Below are positions 35,033-43,911 of a stretch of 64,000 nt of DNA, piece after piece. Numbering within the stretch: the first letter of the stretch is position 1; each line of letters opens with the position of its first letter. The stretch lies in the NCBI RefSeq assembly GCF_051488685.1, contig NZ_JBPSEH010000005.1, forward strand, positions 124,001 to 188,000, in the 5' to 3' direction. Position numbers and translations under genes: made by a program. This DNA comes from Melioribacter sp051488685 (GTDB lineage Bacteria > Bacteroidota > Ignavibacteria > Ignavibacteriales > Melioribacteraceae). The notes under the pieces were generated by a model that worked only from the letters and a program-made list of their open reading frames with translations, had not been told where the DNA came from and did no database searches.

Positions 35033-35460
35033 CCGTCTTTTTTTCGAAGGCATGTGAACTGGGCATTCAAGCTGTACTTTATCTTTCGATAAAAAAAGAA
35101 AAAGTTGTTTTCAGTGCAGAGGAAATTTCAAAAGAACTGAAAGTACCAAAAGAATTCGTTTCGAAGGTATTACAAACTCTTACTTATAAAGGAATTGTCG
35201 GTTCGAAAAAAGGAAAAAACGGTGGTTTTTATCTTGCAAAAAGTCCGAGCAACATTTATCTCATCGATATTATAGAAGCTATCGACGGCGACAAAATTTT
35301 CAAAAGCTGCGTGCTCGGATTTCCCGGCTGCTCCGACGAAAATCCCTGCCCAGTTCACGATAAATGGGGCAAACTCAGAGACGAAGCTTACAAAATGTTT
35401 ACAAAAGAAAGCCTGGCACAGCTGAAAGAAAAAACCATTAGAAAAATTCTAAGTCTTTAA
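35029..35460 (+). CDS. Rrf2 family transcription regulator with Fe-S ligand set
   Basis: 143 residues. N-terminal winged helix (about 1-80), then three cysteines with a histidine: C94-x6-C101-x5-C107-x2-H110. IscR uses C-x5-C-x5-C-x2-H for a [2Fe-2S] cluster, so a cluster here is plausible, giving a sensor of redox, NO or iron status. Translationally coupled to the MscS gene. Targets unknown; the divergent promoter region at 36210-36245 or the operon itself are candidates. Its stop abuts that of the methyltransferase gene. Confidence 0.88.
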   Translation: MTVFFSKACELGIQAVLYLSIKKEKVVFSAEEISKELKVPKEFVSKVLQTLTYKGIVGSKKGKNGGFYLAKSPSNIYLIDIIEAIDGDKIFKSCVLGFPGCSDENPCPVHDKWGKLRDEAYKMFTKESLAQLKEKTIRKILSL

Positions 35461-35461
35461 T

Positions 35462-36205
35462 TTACTTCCGACACAAAATAAACATCTCTTTATTGTTTTC
35501 AAATGGCGTCAAATTCATATCGGCATAAAATTCTATCTTCTTAAATCCAGTTTCGACAAGCAGTTTATTTATTTCATTGTTCTTATGAATATAATGAATT
35601 ACAGAATGGAGCTGGTATTCATCAGGTCTTTCCATAGAAAATTCGAGTATGTTGAAGCGAGCTCTTTTTTTGCTAAAGTCGTAAAAACGTACAATTATTC
35701 TCTTTCCAGTTTTAATGCTATTAATTCTGATTGAGTTTTTAATAAAGTAATCGTAATTGAGCAGATGCACTAAAAATTTACCGCCGGGTTTCAATATGTC
35801 ATAAACTCTTTTAATTCCTTCGGCAAGGTTTTTCTTGCTCAGATGAGAAATTGTATTTCCCATAGATACAACAAAATCGAATCGATTATTATAAGCCGTC
35901 GGAATCTTTTCCATTCTAAAATTTTCGCATTCAATACGAACATTGTAAAAGCTGGTTTTCTTCTTCAGTAACTCAATCATTTTATCCGATGGATCGAATG
36001 CGGTTACATTGAAACCTGATTTTGCCAGGGCAATCGAATCCAGGCCGCTGCCACAACCGATGTCGGCAACGGCGCCGTTTTTGTTGAATATCTTTTTATA
36101 AAAGTCTTCCCTCTTTTTCAAATTTGAGTCGAAAGAAATCATTTCATCATAAAAAGAAGAGATCTCATTGTAGAACTTTTCGTTATTTATAAAGGTTTCT
36201 TTCAT
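35462..36205 (-). CDS. Class I SAM-dependent methyltransferase
   Basis: 247 residues. SAM-binding motif I VADIGCGSGLDS, motif II acidic residue in VTAFDPSDK and the FDFVVSMGNTISH strand are all visible. Small-molecule type (methyltransf_25/11-like) with unknown substrate. The start codon lies only 4 bases after a -7 box (36210-36217), suggesting a leaderless transcript. Confidence 0.88.
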   Translation of the reverse strand: MKETFINNEKFYNEISSFYDEMISFDSNLKKREDFYKKIFNKNGAVADIGCGSGLDSIALAKSGFNVTAFDPSDKMIELLKKKTSFYNVRIECENFRMEKIPTAYNNRFDFVVSMGNTISHLSKKNLAEGIKRVYDILKPGGKFLVHLLNYDYFIKNSIRINSIKTGKRIIVRFYDFSKKRARFNILEFSMERPDEYQLHSVIHYIHKNNEINKLLVETGFKKIEFYADMNLTPFENNKEMFILCRK

Positions 36206-36209
36206 TTCT

Positions 36210-36217
36210 CAAATATA
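36210..36217 (-). promoter_or_regulatory. -7 promoter box for the methyltransferase gene
   Basis: Minus-strand TATATTTG, four bases before the start codon. The predicted transcript start would coincide with the ATG at 36205 or nearby, giving a leaderless mRNA. Confidence 0.5.
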
Positions 36218-36228
36218 ACGAATTCGTT
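36217..36228. promoter_or_regulatory. Perfect 12-base palindrome between divergent promoters
   Basis: AACGAATTCGTT lies between the two -7 boxes and in the region expected for the -33 elements of both. A dimeric regulator bound here could control both genes. Confidence 0.5.
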
Positions 36229-36237
36229 TAAGTTTCG

Positions 36238-36245
36238 TATCTTTG
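36238..36245 (+). promoter_or_regulatory. -7 promoter box for the Trm112-like gene
   Basis: TATCTTTG matches TAnnTTTG. The leader to the ATG at 36275 is about 24 bases and contains GGAGGAA. No clear -33 TTTG. Confidence 0.5.
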
Positions 36246-36274
36246 CATACTTATTTCCAAGCATTGGAGGAACA

Positions 36275-36490
36275 ATGATTTCTAAGGAATTATTAGAAAT
36301 TATCTGCTGCCCGGAATCAAAAGCCGACCTTATTCTCGACGGTGATTTTTTGGTTTCTACAGACAAAGAAACACGCAGGCGTTATCGAATTGAAAACGAC
36401 ATCCCAATTTTACTCGTTGAAGAGTCCGAGCAGCTCGACCTCGAAACATGGAAAGAAATAATGAAAAAACACGGAAAATCTGTCGATTAA
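36275..36490 (+). CDS. Trm112-like small protein
   Basis: 71 residues. The start SKELLEIICCPESKADLIL and the IENDIPILLVEE block match the Trm112/UPF0434 family, small zinc-ribbon-like activators of methyltransferases and other enzymes. Only the two N-terminal cysteines are present, so it may not bind zinc. GGAGGAA precedes the ATG. It is divergent from a SAM methyltransferase gene, an attractive but untested partner. Confidence 0.85.
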   Translation: MISKELLEIICCPESKADLILDGDFLVSTDKETRRRYRIENDIPILLVEESEQLDLETWKEIMKKHGKSVD

Positions 36491-36507
36491 ATAAGGAAGT
36501 TTTCAAT

Positions 36508-37977
36508 ATGATTATCAAATCGAATCATGACGAAATACAAAACTATCTAACAGACGCTTCCAATTATTCGGGTAAATGTGAGGCTGTTTATATACCGGAA
36601 TCAGAAGAAGAAATAATGGAAATAGTATCCAGATGCAATGTCGAGAAAAAAAGAATTACAGTTGCCGGAAACGGCACGGGATTAACTGGAGGACGAGTTC
36701 CCGAAGGGGGCATTGTATTATCGACAGAGAAGTTGAATAAAATACTCGAAATAAATTCGAACGATAAATACGCTGTCGTCCAGCCGTCGGTTATTTTGAG
36801 CGAATTCCAGCAGGAAGTTGAAAGCAGGAATTTATTTTATCCGCCCGACCCAACTGAAAGGAACTGTTATATTGGAGGGACGGTTGCAACAAACGCTTCG
36901 GGTGCAAGGACTTTCAAATATGGTCCAACCCGATCTTATGTGCTCGGTCTTAAAATTGTTTTGCCCGACGGTAGAAAATTGAGAATTGAAAGGGGTCAAT
37001 TTATTGCGGATGGATCACACGCCATCATTCCCACAGAAGACGGTTCGATTATTTCATTTGAATTGCCTCGCTACGAGATGCCTGCTACAAAAAACGCCGC
37101 CGGCTACTACTGCAAAGAAAAGATGGACTTGATTGATCTCTTTATTGGTTCTGAGGGAACACTAGGAATTATTACAGAAATTAAATTAAAACTAATTGAT
37201 CTCCCACAAAATATTTTGTCGTGCATAATTTTTTTCAACTCGCAGGAGGATGCACTCGACTTTGTAGAAGAAGCTGTAAGACTTTCAAGATATACAGACG
37301 ATTCGATTATTTCAGCACGAGGACTCGAATTATTCGACAAATTTACACTAAAATTCCTGCGCAATGACTATACTAATATTCCTGAAAATGCAGAAGCCGC
37401 TGTCTGGTTCGAACAGGAAATCGACGGCAATGAAGACGAATTAATTTCTGAATGGATGGAATTGATTTCCAGACATAATGGAATGGAAGAAGATTCATGG
37501 ATTGCTAACGACAGAAAAGAGATGGATAAATTCAAAGACTTCCGCCACGCTATTGCTCTAAAAGTAAATGATTACATGTCGCAGAGAGGACTCAAAAAAG
37601 TTGGCACTGACGTAGCCGTCCCGTTCGAATCGTTCAAGAGATTTTATTTCGATACAATTAAATTGGTATCAGGGGCTGGTCTTAATTACGTTGTTTATGG
37701 ACACGCTGGCGACTCTCACATTCATTTAAATATGCTTCCGGACAATGCTGAACAGTATAAAACAGCAATTGAAACTTACAGGCAAATTTGTAGCAATGCA
37801 GTTAAACTAAAAGGCACAGTCTCGGCCGAGCACGGTATCGGAAAACTGAAACGGGAATATTTTAAACTTATGTACAACGACGATATAATTAAAAAAATGG
37901 CATTGATTAAATTGGCTTTCGACACGAATCGCATATTAAACATAGGTAATATTTTTGATGAGAAATATCTTACATAG
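36508..37977 (+). CDS. FAD-linked oxidase, GlcD/D-lactate dehydrogenase type
   Basis: 489 residues; the ATG at 36508 with AAGGAAG upstream was chosen over a start overlapping the previous gene. The FAD-binding-4 domain (about 20-220) has NGTGLTGGRVPEGG and GGTVATNASGARTFKYG. The FAD-oxidase C domain follows with YVVYGHAGDSHIHLN and the end motif SAEHGIGKLKREYF. It should oxidise D-lactate, glycolate or another 2-hydroxy acid and pass electrons to quinone or a partner. No iron-sulphur subunit is adjacent. Overlaps the TPR gene by 20 bases. Confidence 0.9.
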   Translation: MIIKSNHDEIQNYLTDASNYSGKCEAVYIPESEEEIMEIVSRCNVEKKRITVAGNGTGLTGGRVPEGGIVLSTEKLNKILEINSNDKYAVVQPSVILSEFQQEVESRNLFYPPDPTERNCYIGGTVATNASGARTFKYGPTRSYVLGLKIVLPDGRKLRIERGQFIADGSHAIIPTEDGSIISFELPRYEMPATKNAAGYYCKEKMDLIDLFIGSEGTLGIITEIKLKLIDLPQNILSCIIFFNSQEDALDFVEEAVRLSRYTDDSIISARGLELFDKFTLKFLRNDYTNIPENAEAAVWFEQEIDGNEDELISEWMELISRHNGMEEDSWIANDRKEMDKFKDFRHAIALKVNDYMSQRGLKKVGTDVAVPFESFKRFYFDTIKLVSGAGLNYVVYGHAGDSHIHLNMLPDNAEQYKTAIETYRQICSNAVKLKGTVSAEHGIGKLKREYFKLMYNDDIIKKMALIKLAFDTNRILNIGNIFDEKYLT

Positions 37978-39802
37978 AGTTCTTTTTATATCTCTAATTA
38001 TTTTGACTTCAGTTATACAGGGACAGAATGCTGACACTAAATTCAGACTCGCAGAGAATTACGAACAAGCTGGTAACTATGAAAAAGCGGAATCCTTACT
38101 GAACGAGTTGATTGAACTGCAGCCATGGAATTATTCATATTTTAATTCTCTCTACAATATCTACATAAAACAAAAGAAATACGACGAAGCCATAAGAATA
38201 ATAACTAAAAGAATTAAATATTCTCCAAACGACCCGTCTTTATATGGTTTAATGGGCTCCGTCTATTTTATGAAAGAGATGTCCGATTCGGCGTATTTTT
38301 ACTGGGATAAAGGCATCGAGACAAATCCGACTTCGATTTCCACTTACAGAATAATTGCAAATTATGCTATCGAGAGCAGAGCACTCGACCGTGCCCTTGA
38401 ATACCTGAAAAAGGGGCGCTACCTATCGAGCGACAAATCGACCTTCACACTCGACCTGGCTAACATTTATTCCCTTACTCTACGTTATAGAGAAGCTACT
38501 CTTGAATATTGTTATCTCCTTTCAATAAATCCCGATCAGATTGGACTTGTTAAAACCAAATTCAATTCTTATTCTGGTAACAAGAAAGCTCTCGACGAAA
38601 TTATTTCAACACTGGAATCTTACTATAAAGAAAACACACAACCAATTTATCTCGATTTGATCTCCTTCTGCAATATGTTAAATGGCAATTATGATCTGGC
38701 ATTGAAATACACAATCGAATACGAAAAGAAGGTAAACAGCAACGGCGCTTCGATCTATTCCATGTCCCAAAGCGCATTAAGAAGCAAAGCTTACGATGCG
38801 GCACTGAGAGGTTACAAATATATTATCGATAACTACCCGGCTTCGAATCTCGTTCCACTTGCCAAAATATCTTATGTCGAAACTCTCAGAGCACGCCTTA
38901 ACGACAGTTTAGAAAGTGACGACTGGCAGTACGCGGAAAAATTCGATACGACAGAATACAAACGACTGTCGGAAGAATATAAAAAGATTGCAGAGGCATA
39001 TCCCAACAGCAATATTTATATACAGGCTCTCTATTCGAGAGCAGAAATTGAATTTGAGAACCTTAATAATTACCAGCTTGCAGATTCGATATTTGCCATA
39101 ATAAATTTACGCGCGCCAGGAACTGAATATTCGGCTAAATCTTTCATAAAGCGGGGTTTAATTGCAATTAATTCTGATAATCTTGAACAAACCAAAACTT
39201 TTTTCGATAATATATTGTTGAATTACAAACTGACTGCGGACTTAAAAGCCGAAGCTTTTTTCCGGAAAGCTAAAATCGATTTCTGGCAGAATAACTTTGA
39301 ATCTGCCCTGTCGAATCTGAAATCTGCTTCCGGCGATCTCTCGTCTGCTTTTGCAAACGACGCTATTGAACTGTCGGCTTTGATTTCCGCATTAAAACGC
39401 GATTCTTTAAACCTTGCTATTTATGCTAAAAGTGATTTATTTGCATTTCAAAAAAAGTATGAAGAGGCAGCAACTTTATTAAAGAGTTTAATTGATCGCG
39501 ATAATTTATTTATACTAAAGGACTTTGCATTATACAAACTTGCTGAAATTAATATTTATACTAAAAGCTATCATAAGGCCTTAGAAAATTTGAAGGAATT
39601 ATTCGATAAATCGGAAAGCGGGATACTAAAGGATAAAGCTCTTTTACTTATGGCACAAATTTATCAATACGGTTTGAAAGACGAGACGAGAGCCGCCGAA
39701 TTATATAAAAATTTTCTTGAGAAATATCCCGATTCATTATATCTTGAAACAGCAATACAAAATTTAAATCATATACAAACAAAAAAAGGCAAAAATGGCT
39801 AA
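37958..39802 (+). CDS. Secreted tetratricopeptide-repeat protein
   Basis: 614 residues from the ATG at 37958. Signal peptide (RNILHRVLFISLIILTSVIQGQ) then TPR helices throughout: LAENYEQAGNYEKAESLLNEL at the start and KLAEINIYTKSYHKALENL plus LLMAQIYQYG near the end. Probably a periplasmic scaffold for envelope complexes; partners unknown. It overlaps the FAD oxidase by 20 bases and clpX by 8, so all three are likely expressed together. Confidence 0.85.
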   Translation: MRNILHRVLFISLIILTSVIQGQNADTKFRLAENYEQAGNYEKAESLLNELIELQPWNYSYFNSLYNIYIKQKKYDEAIRIITKRIKYSPNDPSLYGLMGSVYFMKEMSDSAYFYWDKGIETNPTSISTYRIIANYAIESRALDRALEYLKKGRYLSSDKSTFTLDLANIYSLTLRYREATLEYCYLLSINPDQIGLVKTKFNSYSGNKKALDEIISTLESYYKENTQPIYLDLISFCNMLNGNYDLALKYTIEYEKKVNSNGASIYSMSQSALRSKAYDAALRGYKYIIDNYPASNLVPLAKISYVETLRARLNDSLESDDWQYAEKFDTTEYKRLSEEYKKIAEAYPNSNIYIQALYSRAEIEFENLNNYQLADSIFAIINLRAPGTEYSAKSFIKRGLIAINSDNLEQTKTFFDNILLNYKLTADLKAEAFFRKAKIDFWQNNFESALSNLKSASGDLSSAFANDAIELSALISALKRDSLNLAIYAKSDLFAFQKKYEEAATLLKSLIDRDNLFILKDFALYKLAEINIYTKSYHKALENLKELFDKSESGILKDKALLLMAQIYQYGLKDETRAAELYKNFLEKYPDSLYLETAIQNLNHIQTKKGKNG

Positions 39803-41048
39803 CAAAAGAGAACCCAAAACAATTAGATGTTCGTTCTGCGGTAGAGACGGAAGCGAAGTATCAAGTATGGTTGCCGGTCCCGATGTCTATATTTGCGATA
39901 TCTGCATTAAAACCAGCGTCGAAATACTGAAAAACAATCTTTCTAATTTCAACAAGAAAGAGACAGTAAATCTTTCAATTACTCCAGAGGTGATTAAAAA
40001 GAATCTCGACGAATATGTAATTGACCAGGAAAAAGCTAAAAAGATCTTAGCCGTTGCAGTTTATAATCACTATAAAAGAATAAATGCGCCAACATCTTTT
40101 TTCGATGTTGACGATGTTGAAATCGAAAAGAGCAATATATTGTTAATTGGGCCGACTGGTGTTGGAAAAACGCTTCTGGCACAGACATTAGCCAGAATAC
40201 TCGACGTCCCATTTGCAATTGCCGACGCTACCACGCTTACTGAAGCCGGTTACGTGGGAGACGATGTCGAAACCGTACTGGTCCGACTGCTCCAGGCAGC
40301 CGACTATAATCTTGAAAAAGCTCAAAAGGGAATCGTTTATATCGACGAAATCGACAAGATTGCGCGTAAAAGCGAGAACGTCTCGATCACACGCGATGTT
40401 TCAGGCGAAGGCGTTCAGCAAGCTCTCCTCAAAATCCTCGAAGGGACAATTGCAGGAGTTCCGCCAAGAGGCGGAAGAAAACACCCCGAACAGAGTCTTA
40501 TTAACGTAAATACAAAAAATATTCTTTTTATCTGCGGCGGTGCTTTCGAAGGCATCGAAAATATCATTGCCTCGAGAATTAACAGAAACGCAATCGGATT
40601 TGATACAAATATCGAGAGCAATGAAGAGCTCGACAGAGATAATCTTGTAGAAAAAGTTCAACCCGAAGACCTGATTAAATATGGAATGATACCCGAACTT
40701 GTGGGAAGAATTCCAATTATTGCCCCGCTCCACGCCTTGAACGCCCAGGCTCTGAAGAACATTTTAACCGAGCCGAAGAACGCTATCATTAAACAATACC
40801 AGAAGCTTTTCGCACTCGAAGGTGTGGAATTAGAATTCGACCCGCTTGCCCTCGAAGCAATTGTGAACAAAGCTCTCGAACGAAAAACTGGTGCAAGAGG
40901 TTTGCGTTCTATTGTTGAAGCTATTTTACTCGACGTCATGTACGAATTGCCCAGTCTGGACAACGTCGACAAATGTCTTATTACCGAAGACACAGTTCTC
41001 AAGGGTGAAAAACCAATTTACATTGAATCCGATAGAAAAACTGCTTAG
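39795..41048 (+). CDS. clpX: ATP-dependent Clp protease ATP-binding subunit ClpX
   Basis: 417 residues. N-terminal zinc-binding domain with C12, C15, C34 and C37. AAA+ Walker A GPTGVGKT (119-126), pore loop GYVG (152-155) and Walker B VYIDEIDKI (D184/E185). The IGF loop is recognisable (RNAIGFDTN), which docks ClpP. ClpX unfolds tagged substrates for ClpP; no clpP is present in this window, unlike in many genomes. Followed by a terminator at 41058. Confidence 0.97.
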   Translation: MANKREPKTIRCSFCGRDGSEVSSMVAGPDVYICDICIKTSVEILKNNLSNFNKKETVNLSITPEVIKKNLDEYVIDQEKAKKILAVAVYNHYKRINAPTSFFDVDDVEIEKSNILLIGPTGVGKTLLAQTLARILDVPFAIADATTLTEAGYVGDDVETVLVRLLQAADYNLEKAQKGIVYIDEIDKIARKSENVSITRDVSGEGVQQALLKILEGTIAGVPPRGGRKHPEQSLINVNTKNILFICGGAFEGIENIIASRINRNAIGFDTNIESNEELDRDNLVEKVQPEDLIKYGMIPELVGRIPIIAPLHALNAQALKNILTEPKNAIIKQYQKLFALEGVELEFDPLALEAIVNKALERKTGARGLRSIVEAILLDVMYELPSLDNVDKCLITEDTVLKGEKPIYIESDRKTA

Positions 41049-41057
41049 ATTTCACGG

Positions 41058-41085
41058 GGCTGTTCATTGAACAGCCTCTCTTTTA
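41058..41085 (+). terminator. Rho-independent terminator after clpX
   Basis: Stem GGCTGTTC / GAACAGCC with an ATT loop, followed by TCTCTTTT. It ends just 5 bases before the next start codon, so that gene has an unusually short leader or reads through. Confidence 0.85.
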
Positions 41086-41089
41086 TAAA

Positions 41090-42340
41090 ATGAAAAAGCT
41101 GCTATTAACTTTTATCATCTCGCTTCAAATTTCAGCACAGCCGAAAATCTTAATTTACATGGACAATACACAGACCGATCATCTGAAAGCATATGGCGTT
41201 GCATTTAATGCTCTCGAACAGGGTTACAAGGGTGACTGGCTCTTAAATTACAGGGGCGGTTCGTTCATGTTCGATTACAGCGAGGAACTGGCATTGCGAT
41301 GTAGATTGAAAGGAGTAGCATTTGAAAAAATTTCATCACAAGACGCCGTTTCAATTTATGCGTTTGTTCAAAGCCCCGAACAAAATATGGATGTGGTACG
41401 ACTCGAAAAAGCACCGAAAATTGCAGTCTATGTTCCTCCCAACTTCAAGCCATGGGACGATGCTGTTACACTGGCACTCGACTATGCTGAAGTGCCTTAC
41501 GATAAAATCTGGGTTGCAGAAATACTTGGAGGTGCACTCGACAAATATGACTGGTTGCATCTGCACCACGAAGATTTCACAGGTCAGTACGGCAAATTCT
41601 ACGCCTCGTTTAGTAATGCGCCATGGTATATCGAACAACAGAGGCTTTACGAATCGGAAGCCCAAAAACTCGGCTTTAAAAAAGTATCAGACATGGAAAA
41701 AGCCGTCGTTCTCGAGATCCGTAATTATATAGCGCGCGGAGGTTTTTTGTTTGCCATGTGCTCAGCCACCGATTCATACGACATAGCACTTTCGGCACTC
41801 CATGTCGATATTGTTGACAGGATTTACGACGGTGACCCAGCCGATCCGGACGCTCAAAACAAAATCGATTTCTCAGAAACTCTGGCTTTCGAAAATTTCA
41901 AACTCGAAATGAATCCATTAATTTATGAGTATAGCGATATCGACATTCAACCTGCTGAAGTGGGACCAGAGCAAAACGATTATTTTACACTCTTCGAATT
42001 CTCTGCCAAACACGACCCCGTTCCGACCATGCTAACTCAAAATCACGCAAATGTAATTCACGGCTTTATGGGACAAACCACAATGTTTCGAAAAAATTTG
42101 ATTAAAAAATCGGTCTACATTTTAGCCGAACGCGAAGGTACCGACCAGGTCAAATATATTCATGGAAATTACGGCAGAGGAACTTTTACTTTTTACGGAG
42201 GCCACGATCCCGAGGACTACCAGCACGCCGTAGGCGACCCACCGACAGATTTGAATTTTCACAAAAATTCGCCAGGTTACCGCCTGATTCTCAACAACAT
42301 TCTCTTCCCGGCAGCTAAAAAGAAAAAACAGAAAACGTAA
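41090..42340 (+). CDS. Secreted conserved protein, often mislabelled asparagine synthetase B
   Basis: 416 residues with signal peptide (MKKLLLTFIISLQISAQ). Contains blocks that recur in Bacteroidota and relatives: DNTQTDHLKAYG, WLLNYRGGSFMFDY, PWDDAVTLALDYAEVPYDKIW and YDWLHLHHEDFTGQYG. Homologues are commonly named asparagine synthetase B, but there is no glutaminase Cys start, no PPi-loop (SGGxDS) and the protein is exported, so that name is doubtful. The HLHHEDF histidine/acid cluster could bind metal. The ATG directly follows the clpX terminator with no clear ribosome site. Confidence 0.8.
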   Translation: MKKLLLTFIISLQISAQPKILIYMDNTQTDHLKAYGVAFNALEQGYKGDWLLNYRGGSFMFDYSEELALRCRLKGVAFEKISSQDAVSIYAFVQSPEQNMDVVRLEKAPKIAVYVPPNFKPWDDAVTLALDYAEVPYDKIWVAEILGGALDKYDWLHLHHEDFTGQYGKFYASFSNAPWYIEQQRLYESEAQKLGFKKVSDMEKAVVLEIRNYIARGGFLFAMCSATDSYDIALSALHVDIVDRIYDGDPADPDAQNKIDFSETLAFENFKLEMNPLIYEYSDIDIQPAEVGPEQNDYFTLFEFSAKHDPVPTMLTQNHANVIHGFMGQTTMFRKNLIKKSVYILAEREGTDQVKYIHGNYGRGTFTFYGGHDPEDYQHAVGDPPTDLNFHKNSPGYRLILNNILFPAAKKKKQKT

Positions 42341-42725
42341 ATACCACCGATCACGATTCTTTTAACTAATGAAATTTTTTCCCTGTCAATTTAAGAATTA
42401 TCATTTTTCAGATAATTAAAAATTCTTTTTAACATTTTTATCAAAATCAAAATTTCAATTTACTTTTATTTAATCCTTGAAATTACTATCAAGTTGCATT
42501 ACATTTAATGTAAATATTTCAAAGCCATTTGAAATTAGTAATATTTAACGAGGGCCCACCTAAAATTAATTTTTACTGAATCTCCCAAAAGACATTTTTA
42601 TTCGAGTGCACGCAATACATTAAACACAAAAAGAGAGATAAGTAGGCTGATTATTAATTTATCGATAAGTTAGATAGCTACTATTTTTTTTGTAAAAATC
42701 GTCAACTAAACAAAAGGAGAAAAAG
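42341..42725. other. 385-base upstream region of the broken outer-membrane gene
   Basis: A+T-rich; no open frame with a ribosome site and no hairpin of note. The last 12 bases hold AAGGAG for the gene at 42726. No clear TAnnTTTG box was found, so the promoter is unassigned. Confidence 0.6.
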
Positions 42726-43376
42726 ATGAAAACCTTTTGGGGAATAATTCTTTCATTATTATTAACTTCATTCGTATCGGCTCAAAGCGACACAGTAAAT
42801 TCTCGCTATGCATTGACATTCGGCATTGCGGATAATTTTACTCTAACTAAATTTAATATGGATATTGCTTTTTAAAAAATATTGAGAAACTCAGACCAAC
42901 TAAGATTTTTTATTTCTCCACACCTCAATAAAAGCAATTCAGATTCCGATCAAGAAAATTCCAGCCAAACCGAATCGGATAACTCAGAATACATAATTGG
43001 CATCGGAACAGATTATTTATGGAATCTGCTCCAGGAGGCCGATTTTATGATGTATGGAGGAAGCGGAGTTAGTTTTATATTTATCAGCGGCAACAATGAA
43101 TATAATAGTTCTAACATAGCTTCTACTGCTCAAGTAAAAAAAGAAGAGAGCCTGACAAGTTTTAAAACAGGTTAAAGAGGTATCTTAGGAGTAGAATGGT
43201 CAGTTAGCAAAAATATTGGTATACACTCCGAATATGTATTGAGCTTAAATTATACATGGGACAAGAATGAAACAAAATCTTCAACTAATGGTAATCAAGA
43301 GCCAACCGTAATCAATAAGCAGAATAGGCTATTAATTAATACTGTTGTTTTATTCGGCATCAGCATTTATTTGTAA
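42726..43376 (+). pseudogene. Outer-membrane beta-barrel protein gene with two in-frame UAA stops
   Basis: Begins with a strong AAGGAG site and a signal peptide (MKTFWGIILSLLLTSFVSAQ). The one reading frame is 217 codons, ending LFGISIYL then TAA, typical of a small outer-membrane barrel. It is interrupted by TAA at codon 50 (42873-42875, after DIAF) and at codon 150 (43173-43175, after SFKTG). The frame never shifts: strands such as GILGVEWSVSKNIGIHSEY continue after the second stop. Single substitutions could create both (AAA to TAA; TAT to TAA). Recent inactivation is the simplest view; UAA readthrough is a remote alternative. Confidence 0.8.
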
Positions 43377-43911
43377 AAAAATAATTAAAAAACCAATAAA
43401 CAAAATATTTATTTGAATTACACCTTAGTCAAAATTTGCTGGTCTATCATGCTCAGAAGAGTTAAGGAGTAGTATTTTATACTTTCTAAATTTTTCCTCA
43501 GTCGATTTTTTACGTGCGCTTAAAAAGCCGGGTTTCGAGGGCATCTCTTTTTTCGATATACAAACAGCAGGGCTTTTATATTCTCTTCTGTTTCAAACTC
43601 TGATGAAAAATTCTAACTTTCTTTGATATAAAAGAGGAAAATCAACTTCAAAGACAGTTGCCTTAGACAAGTTTCACAGCCAGCTAAAAATTTTGTCTTG
43701 CATTGTTATTTTATATTTTTTTCATCGGTGTAAAACTGAATAGGATTAATCAAATAATTAAAATGAAAGAAATCGGTCACTAATTATTCTCTGAGCAAGA
43801 CTGATTAGTCTTCTAATTCTTCTCTTTCAGTCGATTCCAGTTTTTAATTATTATAATTTTTCTAATTTTATATCATAAATAAAATAATCCTTACACAAAA
43901 AAAGGGATGTT
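43377..43911. other. 535-base intergenic region
   Basis: Follows the pseudogene. No gene start with ribosome site on either strand; a 30-codon minus-strand frame near 43500-43600 lacks a start. No strong hairpins. The final bases carry AAAGGGAT for the dehydrogenase gene. It may contain decayed sequence, but I cannot identify any. Confidence 0.55.

Noticed and set aside
41090..42340. Asparagine synthetase B as product name
   Set aside because: No N-terminal catalytic cysteine, no ATP-pyrophosphatase loop, and a signal peptide is present. Kept as a conserved secreted protein.
43490..43600. Minus-strand frame reading SSEFETEENIKALLFVYRKK
   Set aside because: Only about 30 codons, closed on both sides by stops and without a start codon.
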